Shown in pieces: positions 44,083-51,933 of a stretch of DNA of 64,000 nt (position 1 is its first letter; every line of letters starts with the position of its first letter). Under the pieces are notes generated by a model. The model was given only the letters and a program-made list of their open reading frames with translations, was not told where the DNA came from and made no database searches. This DNA is from JAAXKN01 sp050258815 (lineage in GTDB: Bacteria; Bacteroidota; Ignavibacteria; Ignavibacteriales; SURF-24), in assembly GCA_050258815.1 (NCBI GenBank), contig JBLMZM010000290.1:1-64000 (forward strand). The letters run 5' to 3'. The position numbers and the translations under genes are program-made.

Positions 44083-45720
44083 CTACCATCTATAATCAAT
44101 TCCGAAAAGAATATCAAATGGCTTTTCCACGTATCCGTACCAGTAGTAATTATTTCTGTTAAACAGATTTGAAACTTCGGAAAATATATCAAAATTATGC
44201 TTAATTTCATAACCCAAACGGAAAGACAAATCTGCAAATCCGGGCACTTCTGTTTTATTCTGAATATCTGCATAGCTCCATGATTTCAAGGCCAGTTTTG
44301 TTCCAGCAGTAAATCCATTTGAGAAATCATAGGAATAACTAAGGTTTGAAGTAAAAGCAGGATTAAATGGAATCCTTTTAGCATGAGGTGTCTGGAAATC
44401 CTCAAGCTGAACATCTCCATAGAAGGTACCAAACGGACCCAGGTGAAACAGAAGGTTTACAAATCCGCCAAACCTGTTGGCCTCAGTCTGCATTATATCG
44501 AATCTGCCTTTTGGAGTTGTTGCATAAGCAAAGTTGTCAAAAACTTCAGGACCATTAAAAGGAGTAAATGTTCTGAAGTACGCAAAATTCTTGTATTTCG
44601 TATATCGTACCCCACCTTCTAGCTCAAAGTAAGTATCAAACTCATATTTTACTGCTAGTTTCAGGTTACTTATGCTTTTTTCAAAAACGTTAGGCACATT
44701 TACATTGGAATACCTGTTGGTTTCGACGAAACTGTTCACAGTTTTAAAGTCGGCATGAGGAGTAAATTCTCCCAAAAGTGAAATCTCATCATTTATCTTA
44801 AAAGAGAAAAAGAACTGAGGGGTAAACAGCCAGCTTGTATCGGTCCCGGCATAATATAACCCGCCACCGAGCATCAGGTCGTCTGAAGGTTTTAACTTCA
44901 GTGAAGCATTGCTTTCAAAGAAATTATTTGCAGCATTTCCAATAAACTTCTTATTCAGGTTCTGATTCTTATAATCAATTCCTGCATTGATAATAAATCC
45001 GTTATAACCGGTCTCAATAAAGGCCTGCGAAGAAAAAAGTTTTTCATTTACATCATTGTCACTGAGCGAAATAAAATCTTCAGAAAGGTTCAGCCCAAAC
45101 TTAAAATTCTGCATCAAAAGATTTGAAACACTTCCGGAAATTCTGCCTCTGTTTATTAACCTTGAATCTGTTGGTTTGTCAGAAGCAAAATAATTGAAAC
45201 TGCGAATGTCATATTTACCCCCGAGATTAAATCGTGTTCCAGGGAAAAAGCTTCCTGTATCTGAAGTGAAAAAGGAGCTGGCTAAATCTATTCCTGAATA
45301 GCTATTGCCTGCATTACTTACATAAGCCCTGTCGTTTCTGGCAAAGAGTTTACCAAAGAATACTCCCTTCTCAAAGCTTTGTCCATATGAAAGTTCGCCG
45401 TCAGGCAATCTATAGTATCCGAGACCCAATATAGCCCTTCCGTTATAATCAGAAGTTTTGACCTTAAAAGTGACTTCCTTTTTAACCGGATTGGAGATTT
45501 CCGCGATGGGAAGATCTTCTGGTGAATATATGGGTTTTAAAAATTCATTAGACAGAGTTGAAACCAGGCTGGCCTTAGGCTTTGTAACCGTCGGCAGGCT
45601 TACTCTTTCAACACCGGTTATAACAAATTCCGGCAGTTCAACACTCTGGCCATTTTGTTTATTATCCTGCGCCAGCAGTGCAAGTGGAACAAACAGCAGA
45701 AAAACAATCTTTTTTATCAT
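44083..45720 (-). CDS. Outer-membrane beta-barrel protein, TonB-receptor-like without plug
   Basis: 545 residues. The signal peptide (MIKKIVFLLFVPLALLAQ) is followed by LPEFVITGVERVSLPTV, a segment resembling a TonB box, then alternating-residue beta strands to a C-terminal ...GIDYRW that suits a barrel end. No plug domain or CarboxypepD region is visible, so it is shorter than a classical receptor. Its start overlaps the TPR gene stop by 4 nt (ATGA), so the two are translated together. Confidence 0.78.
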   Translation of the reverse strand: MIKKIVFLLFVPLALLAQDNKQNGQSVELPEFVITGVERVSLPTVTKPKASLVSTLSNEFLKPIYSPEDLPIAEISNPVKKEVTFKVKTSDYNGRAILGLGYYRLPDGELSYGQSFEKGVFFGKLFARNDRAYVSNAGNSYSGIDLASSFFTSDTGSFFPGTRFNLGGKYDIRSFNYFASDKPTDSRLINRGRISGSVSNLLMQNFKFGLNLSEDFISLSDNDVNEKLFSSQAFIETGYNGFIINAGIDYKNQNLNKKFIGNAANNFFESNASLKLKPSDDLMLGGGLYYAGTDTSWLFTPQFFFSFKINDEISLLGEFTPHADFKTVNSFVETNRYSNVNVPNVFEKSISNLKLAVKYEFDTYFELEGGVRYTKYKNFAYFRTFTPFNGPEVFDNFAYATTPKGRFDIMQTEANRFGGFVNLLFHLGPFGTFYGDVQLEDFQTPHAKRIPFNPAFTSNLSYSYDFSNGFTAGTKLALKSWSYADIQNKTEVPGFADLSFRLGYEIKHNFDIFSEVSNLFNRNNYYWYGYVEKPFDILFGIDYRW

Positions 45721-48698
45721 TCCAGCGCTCTTAATTTATTTTGTGCTTCAATACCATACTGATCATTACGGTGGCGGTTTATTACTATTCTGTACATCTC
45801 CTTCGCTTTCTCAGTGTCCTGTTTCTTTTCATAACACTCTCCAAGCTTCAGATAGGAATTTGTCAGCCATTCATCATAGCCGGCAAAAGCAAATTTAACC
45901 CTCACCAATGCAGAAATTGCGTCATCGAGCTTATTCTGATCGAATAATGAAATACCGTAATAATACTGTGCCTTTGCACCCAGATCATCAGTTCTGTTTT
46001 CAGAAAGCTCTTTCAGAAGCATATCACTTGTTTCATAGTTTTTTCTGGCAACTTCTACAAGTGCTATCTCAAATTTAGCATTCGCAGCAAATATGGAATT
46101 TGAGTAATATTGGATTAAGTAGTTAAAATCGTCATATGCCTTTGATACATCCCCTTTTGCGATGCAGGCCATTGCCCTGTTATACATTATTTCAGGAACT
46201 TTTGGTGATTCCGGCGGATACTTATCGATAGCGGTATCATATATTTTAATTGCGGCATCATAATTTTTCAGATCCGTATGGATCTTCCCCATTTCTAATA
46301 CAGATGCAACACCTGGCTCAGAGGTAAGGAAATTTGTAAAAACCATGTTGAAATTATATAGGGCTTCTTCATTTTGATTCATAATTTCGGCACTTTTGCC
46401 TATTGCATAATAAGCCTCGGGTACAAGAGTACTTTTAGGGAATTGTCTGATGAACTCCTTGTAACTCTGCTTTGCCTTATCATAATTTCTCAGGTTAAAA
46501 TATATCTCACCTTTTTTAAAGTAAACCTGATCGGCAAATGCAACTGCCGGATTCGAAGCCACATAACTGTCTATAAATTGAACTGCGTTATCGGGTTGAT
46601 CATTGGCCATATAGGCATCCTTAACCCCCATAACTGCATCGTAGACATAGTTACTGGTTGGGTAGCCATTTATTACTTTATTGTAATAAACAATTGCCGA
46701 ATCGTATTTCCCAAGGTTAAAATATGAATTACCAATTGAATTAAAAGCAATCGGAACAACCGAAGAATTTGGGTATGTGGTTAATAGCCTGTCATAGTTC
46801 GAGATTGCCTGGGTAAAATTACCCTTCTGGAAATATATCCAGCCGATAATATACTGTGATTCTGCAACATACTTTGAGTCAGGGAACTTGTCCTGCAGAG
46901 TTGCAAATTCCTTAATTGCTTCGCTTGTATTTCCGGCTTTATAGAGAGCCTGGGCATACTGGTAATAAGCATAATCACTGCTGGCACTTCCATTGGATAG
47001 AAATACGTCTTTATAAATTCTGCCCGCATCATTGAACTTTTTCTCTCCATAATAACTGTCTGCCAGGCGCAGTTTCGCATCAGTTATATTCGGACTATTC
47101 TTATAACGTTTAATGAACTCAGAAAAATAATATGAAGAATTCGGGAAATCCTTCAGGTTAAAATAGGTGTACGCCTTACCATAGAATACCTGATCAGTCA
47201 ATTCTTTTTTATTGGTATCAATCGCGTTGTATTGTTTAAGAGCCTGTTTAAAATCTTTCTTTGCAAAATATGATTCAGCAGTATAAAAATGCACTTTGTC
47301 CCCTTCGAAACCCGGAGCCTGGGAGTTTAATCTGTTCAGAATCCTTATTGCCTCATCATACTGGTTCAGATAATAATCAGAGGTCCCCAATCCCAGAAGT
47401 GCCCTGCTGCTCAGATCAGCAGGTAAACCCTGAATTGAGACTGCCTCATTAAAATTCTTGTTTGCAGCGCGATAGTCTTTTTTATTAAGATTCAACTCAC
47501 CCAGGACAACCAGGGCTTTCCCCCTGACCAGTTCATCATCGGACTTAGCCGCCGATAGTAGATACTCTTCTGATGCAGGTCCCTTATTCTCACCATATTT
47601 AATTACTCCAATCAGATATTTTACTTGTGGGACAAGGGTACTGTTCTGGTAGCTGTTCAGAAAATCGTCATAAATAAGTAATGCTTCGTTATCTTTTTCT
47701 TCATATCTCTTGCATTCAGCACTCCAGAACAGGGATTTTACGGTAATAGTGTCGTTCCCCCCTTCCCTGGCAAGGGATGAAAAAGTCTTATAAGCTTCAT
47801 CATACATAGCTCTTTGAAAATAAACCCATGCCAAACCATATTTTACGTCTCTGATTAAAGGGGTCCCGGAATCCTTTTTCAGTATTGCGCTGTAAGTCTT
47901 TCCCGCATCATTGTATTCTTTCAGTCTGTAATATGAATTAGCCAGAATGTATTTGGCTTCTGTTTGCAGTTGTGGGGGCAATTCTCCAATAAGTGGATCA
48001 TTAAGTTCTAAGACCACATTATCGTACTCTTTCAGCTTAAAATAACAAAAACCGATCCTGATCTGAGCATGAGGAGCCAGTGGACTGGATTTGTAATATG
48101 CCAGCAGTGAGTCATAATATGCCACAGCATGTTTATAATCACCCGTTTTTTCATATATATTGGCAAGAGAATATATGCTGTTATCTATGTATTTATTATT
48201 TTCCTTTGTGGAGATTGCATTCTCAAAATACTTAATGGCTTCATTATAGCTTCCCTCCTGAGCATATGAGTCTCCGATCAGATACATTGAAGAACCAACG
48301 TATTCACTTTCAGGATAGTCTTCAACGAGCATCTGCAGCTTTTCGCGGCTCTTTGCATATTCCTTTCCCTTGAAATAAAGCGTACCCAGCTGATACAAAG
48401 CTTCATTCCTGAAGTTGGATTCAGTGTATTTTGAAGTAAAGAACTCCAAGGCAGCAGCAGCGGCATCAGGCTGGTTCAATCTCAGAAGACTGATAGCCGA
48501 ATAATATTTAGCTGATGATGAAAGTTCATCATCCACACCTTTCATTTGATAGAACTTTTCAAATAGTCCGTAAGCTCTAGCATAATCACCGGCGGTAAAA
48601 GCAGTCATTGCCTCAGTATATCCCTCCGGAATGGTTTGGGAATATGCCGAAACCGAAAGTAATGCTAATATGGAAAATAATAATAGTAGTTTTTTCAT
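45717..48698 (-). CDS. Large secreted TPR-repeat protein
   Basis: 993 residues. The signal peptide MKKLLLLFSILALLSVSAYSQ directs it to the periplasm. Almost the whole mature part consists of tetratricopeptide-type repeats with recurrent A-Y, YY-S and P patterns (for example YPESEYVGSSMYLIGDSY, YKNSPNITDAKLRLADSYYG), probably more than 20 units in a superhelix. It likely scaffolds a complex in the periplasm, possibly with the barrel protein whose gene overlaps it. Preceded by DUF92 with 1 nt between. Confidence 0.88.
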   Translation of the reverse strand: MKKLLLLFSILALLSVSAYSQTIPEGYTEAMTAFTAGDYARAYGLFEKFYQMKGVDDELSSSAKYYSAISLLRLNQPDAAAAALEFFTSKYTESNFRNEALYQLGTLYFKGKEYAKSREKLQMLVEDYPESEYVGSSMYLIGDSYAQEGSYNEAIKYFENAISTKENNKYIDNSIYSLANIYEKTGDYKHAVAYYDSLLAYYKSSPLAPHAQIRIGFCYFKLKEYDNVVLELNDPLIGELPPQLQTEAKYILANSYYRLKEYNDAGKTYSAILKKDSGTPLIRDVKYGLAWVYFQRAMYDEAYKTFSSLAREGGNDTITVKSLFWSAECKRYEEKDNEALLIYDDFLNSYQNSTLVPQVKYLIGVIKYGENKGPASEEYLLSAAKSDDELVRGKALVVLGELNLNKKDYRAANKNFNEAVSIQGLPADLSSRALLGLGTSDYYLNQYDEAIRILNRLNSQAPGFEGDKVHFYTAESYFAKKDFKQALKQYNAIDTNKKELTDQVFYGKAYTYFNLKDFPNSSYYFSEFIKRYKNSPNITDAKLRLADSYYGEKKFNDAGRIYKDVFLSNGSASSDYAYYQYAQALYKAGNTSEAIKEFATLQDKFPDSKYVAESQYIIGWIYFQKGNFTQAISNYDRLLTTYPNSSVVPIAFNSIGNSYFNLGKYDSAIVYYNKVINGYPTSNYVYDAVMGVKDAYMANDQPDNAVQFIDSYVASNPAVAFADQVYFKKGEIYFNLRNYDKAKQSYKEFIRQFPKSTLVPEAYYAIGKSAEIMNQNEEALYNFNMVFTNFLTSEPGVASVLEMGKIHTDLKNYDAAIKIYDTAIDKYPPESPKVPEIMYNRAMACIAKGDVSKAYDDFNYLIQYYSNSIFAANAKFEIALVEVARKNYETSDMLLKELSENRTDDLGAKAQYYYGISLFDQNKLDDAISALVRVKFAFAGYDEWLTNSYLKLGECYEKKQDTEKAKEMYRIVINRHRNDQYGIEAQNKLRALE

Positions 48699-48699
48699 T

Positions 48700-49551
48700 T
48701 TATAGTAAAATTATCCGGAAAATTATTATAAAAACTCCGCCGCTTAATCCGGCAATCAGGTTCACCATATCATTATTGAACCAGACAATACCCTTTTTAT
48801 GCTGGGTTTTCCGGTTACAGTGATATCTTTTTTCACTAATTCTTCCACATACAGAACAAATAAAACCGGCCTGAACAGTCGCCCCTAAAACACTATCAAG
48901 AAAACAGCCCATTAGACCTGCCGACGTCACAGTACAAAAGTACTGAAATAAAGGGATATTTATCCATACCGAGGCAGAAAATGCAACAATCAGGGTTCCC
49001 AATAATGCACCGGTTGTACCTGGTACAGAAATTCCGCCGGATACGCCCTGTTCCACAGTCTTGAAATTCAAAATATTATACGTTCTTGTCCTGAATAAGG
49101 TTCCAATTTCAGTTGCCCAGGTATCTGCACAGACCGTTGCCAGAATACCAACATAAACTAAATAAAATATCCCGGAATGAAAAATAAAGTCGAATATAAC
49201 AAGAAGTCCACCTATTCCCCCATTTGCCAGGACTTGTTGGCTGTCTCTCATGCCACTTTTTTCAAAGAATCCTTCAACTTCAGTATTATGGTATTTTCTG
49301 AACCGGGATAGGAAACTGGAAGTCATAAAAAACACAAGAATCGGTAAGCTCCATTTCCATCCCCCTAATCCAAACAAATCCACCGCCAGAATAAATGCTG
49401 CAACTGCTCCATCAGCAGTAAGAAACTTCAATTTGTACGATGCACTGGCTGCAATAAACCCCAGTACAAGTCCCCAGACCAGGTTTTCCACCAAATTTGG
49501 GTCTGGTATCAGTCCCTGCAGTTTATTTAGTTCCGGTATTAGTTCAATCAT
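48700..49551 (-). CDS. DUF92 integral membrane protein
   Basis: 283 residues, seven or so hydrophobic helices. The conserved DUF92 segments are AADGAVAAF-like (LTADGAVAAFILA), QVLANGGIGGLL and ADTWATEIG. Plant members are linked to prenol phosphate kinase activity. The gene precedes the TPR gene by 1 nt on the same strand, so it opens the envelope operon. Confidence 0.82.
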   Translation of the reverse strand: MIELIPELNKLQGLIPDPNLVENLVWGLVLGFIAASASYKLKFLTADGAVAAFILAVDLFGLGGWKWSLPILVFFMTSSFLSRFRKYHNTEVEGFFEKSGMRDSQQVLANGGIGGLLVIFDFIFHSGIFYLVYVGILATVCADTWATEIGTLFRTRTYNILNFKTVEQGVSGGISVPGTTGALLGTLIVAFSASVWINIPLFQYFCTVTSAGLMGCFLDSVLGATVQAGFICSVCGRISEKRYHCNRKTQHKKGIVWFNNDMVNLIAGLSGGVFIIIFRIILL

Positions 49552-49691
49552 TTCAATAAAAATTTGTGAAATATATGATTTGAACCGTCATTTGTCAAGA
49601 GAATGGGAAAAGTACTATGAAACCTTTTTCTATTTGGTGTATCCTACAAAATAGAGTGATAAGTTAAACAAATAATTAAGAAGGAGAAAAT

Positions 49692-50810
49692 ATGATTTTT
49701 AGACAGATTCGGTCAAAAGATGAAACCGGAACCTTGTCATATTTACTGGCAGACGAAAATTCAGGTGACGCAATAATAATTGACCCGAACATCGAAGATA
49801 CCCAGGGAATTTTGTATTTAGCTGAGGAACTGAATGTCAGATTAAAATATATAGTAGATACTCATACTCATGCCGATCACATTTCAGCTGCTGGAGAGCT
49901 AAAGAAGTTGACAGGGGCTAAGCTACTGATGCATGAAAACACAAAAGATAAGTGGAAGGTCGTAGATCAGGGTGATAAATTCGGGATAGGAGATATTCTT
50001 CGTCAAAATGCAGATGTTGAAGTCGACCGCTTTCTAAAAGGTAATGAAGAGATTAAGGTGGGACCACTTATCTTCAAAGTCCTTTTTACACCCGGGCATA
50101 CAGACAATCATATCAGTCTGTTAATTCAGGATATGCTTTTTACAGGTGATATATTATTGATCGGTCAGGCCGGAAGAAGTGATCTGCCCGGAGGTAACGT
50201 TGAAGATCAATTTGAAAGCATATTCAATATAATACTTAAATTACCGGAGGATATTAAAATTTATCCAGGCCACGATTATGAAAACAATACTTTTGCCTAT
50301 CTTTCGGATGAAAAACAGCAGAATCCTTTCCTGGAAAGAAGAACCCTGGAACAGTATAAAGAATTTGTTGCTGACTTTTTTCCCCCTGTTTCTGAAGCAG
50401 TTGATAACGGAAAAATGACGCTTCAGTGCGGCACCAAACGTGTGTCAAAATCCGCTGAACCATTTCAGAATATATCAGCCGTTGATCTTGCAGAAATGAT
50501 AACCCGCCGGGAAGATATGCTGCTGCTGGATGTCAGAGAACCATTTGAATTAAAAGCTTTTGGCTATGTGCCGGGAGTAATAAATATTCCCATTGGAGAA
50601 ATCTCCGGAAGAACTAATGAACTTCCATCAAATAAGGATAAGAAAATAGTAGCTATCTGCCAGTCGGGCAACCGGTCATATGAAGTTGCCTACTATCTTT
50701 CTAAAAAAGGATATACAAATGTATACAATCTTGATGGAGGTACTTCAGGGTGGATATATAATAATCATCCGCTGGTAAACAATATCAAATATTCCGGAGT
50801 AAGTAAATAA
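49692..50810 (+). CDS. Persulfide dioxygenase-like metallo-hydrolase fused to rhodanese
   Basis: 372 residues. The N-terminal metallo-beta-lactamase fold carries THTHADH (H58, H60, D62, H63) and a later FTPGHTDNH and YPGHDY, as in ETHE1. The C-terminal rhodanese domain holds the active cysteine in AICQSGNRS (C323). The pair converts persulfide to sulfite and handles thiosulfate. It overlaps the next gene, a TSUP exporter, by 1 nt (TAATG), consistent with sulfide oxidation followed by sulfite export. AAGGAG precedes ATG. Confidence 0.92.
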   Translation: MIFRQIRSKDETGTLSYLLADENSGDAIIIDPNIEDTQGILYLAEELNVRLKYIVDTHTHADHISAAGELKKLTGAKLLMHENTKDKWKVVDQGDKFGIGDILRQNADVEVDRFLKGNEEIKVGPLIFKVLFTPGHTDNHISLLIQDMLFTGDILLIGQAGRSDLPGGNVEDQFESIFNIILKLPEDIKIYPGHDYENNTFAYLSDEKQQNPFLERRTLEQYKEFVADFFPPVSEAVDNGKMTLQCGTKRVSKSAEPFQNISAVDLAEMITRREDMLLLDVREPFELKAFGYVPGVINIPIGEISGRTNELPSNKDKKIVAICQSGNRSYEVAYYLSKKGYTNVYNLDGGTSGWIYNNHPLVNNIKYSGVSK

Positions 50811-51580
50811 TGGAATGGATTATTGTTCCCTTGATCGCTTTCTTCACTTCACTGGTTTCCGGTATGCTTGGTCTCGGCGGCGCAGTGCTGCTGATTCCGG
50901 CATACCTGTACCTCCCTAACCTGTTTAATGTTCATGTACTGGATGTCAAAAGTATATCCGGGATGACAACTGTGCAGGTATTTGGAGCTTCACTGATGGG
51001 AATGCTGTTGCACCGGCGCAAGGGAGCAGTTAACACTCAACTGGTATGGATAATGGGCATTCCAATTGCATTTAGCTCTTTTGCAGGCGCCATGTTCTCC
51101 GGAAGTGTGAAACCGGATATAATTCTCAGCATTTTTGCATTAATGGCCGTTATTGGGGCCGTTATGATGCTTATACAGAAGTCCGGGACAGAAAATATAC
51201 CAGATGATAAAATAAAATTCAGTAAATCAGGTGCTGTAACTATTGCCATAACCGTCGGTTTCTTTGGAGGTATGGTTGGAGCCCCGGGAGCATTTATATT
51301 ATCGCCATTAATGATGGTGATCCTGAGAGTACCTACGCGAATTACCATTGGTTCAACATTAGGAATAGTACTTCTTTCATCTTTTTCAGCAAGTGTGGGC
51401 AAAATAATTACGGGACAAGTCCCTTTAATGCTTTCTCTAATTGCCGTATTAGCCTCTTTGCCCGGCGTATACTTAGGAAGCCAAGTAAGCCATAGGCTTA
51501 AGATCAGAACGTTAAGATGGATACTGGCAATATTAATCGCAGCTGTAGGTGTCCAGATGTGGTATACTATTCTGAGCTGA
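50810..51580 (+). CDS. TSUP-family sulfite/organosulfonate exporter-like protein
   Basis: 256 residues with about eight hydrophobic helices in two related halves, with the GxxGxGGA type motif MLGLGGAVLL and later GGMVGAPGAFILSPLM. TSUP (TauE/SafE) proteins move sulfur compounds across the inner membrane. The stop of the dioxygenase-rhodanese gene overlaps its start, so sulfite export is the likely job. Confidence 0.87.
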   Translation: MEWIIVPLIAFFTSLVSGMLGLGGAVLLIPAYLYLPNLFNVHVLDVKSISGMTTVQVFGASLMGMLLHRRKGAVNTQLVWIMGIPIAFSSFAGAMFSGSVKPDIILSIFALMAVIGAVMMLIQKSGTENIPDDKIKFSKSGAVTIAITVGFFGGMVGAPGAFILSPLMMVILRVPTRITIGSTLGIVLLSSFSASVGKIITGQVPLMLSLIAVLASLPGVYLGSQVSHRLKIRTLRWILAILIAAVGVQMWYTILS

Positions 51581-51933
51581 ATCCCTCTCACCAGGCAAAA
51601 TAATAAACGGTTTGATTTAATATATTTCCTCATGATAATCATAGTTATCAGTCTGGAATGATTTAATAGCTTTATTGAATAATAACTCAATATTGCGCAT
51701 TCCGTCGCAGGATTTATTTGAATAAATCAAAAATTACCCTTAATTTTTGTACAATTCTTTCGAAAATAATCATATGCCGGCAAATGTCTTTCTATTTCCC
51801 TGCAGGTTATACATTTTCCATATGGACTCAGAAATAGAAATAGCTTCCTGTCCAGGGGTAAAATATGAGATATATTTTATTTTTATCCAGAGGACAGTTA
51901 GTTTTTTAAACAGCTTTAATAGAACCAGGTATA
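51581..51933. other. Gene-free 353 bp with one palindrome
   Basis: Region between the TSUP gene and the second sensor kinase. Apart from the palindrome noted separately (51711-51728) it is AT-rich and without a convincing gene; a reading frame at 51747-51962 overlaps the kinase start and has no ribosome site or homology I can see. It probably holds the kinase promoter. Confidence 0.5.
51711..51728. promoter_or_regulatory. Palindrome upstream of the sensor kinase
   Basis: GATTTATT and AATAAATC flank a 2-nt centre, giving a perfect 8-bp dyad. It lies 206 bp before the kinase ATG. Could be an operator or simply AT-rich chance. Confidence 0.25.

Noticed and set aside
44383..44622. Plus-strand frames inside the barrel and TPR genes
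   Set aside because: They lie entirely in the antisense of large convincing genes.
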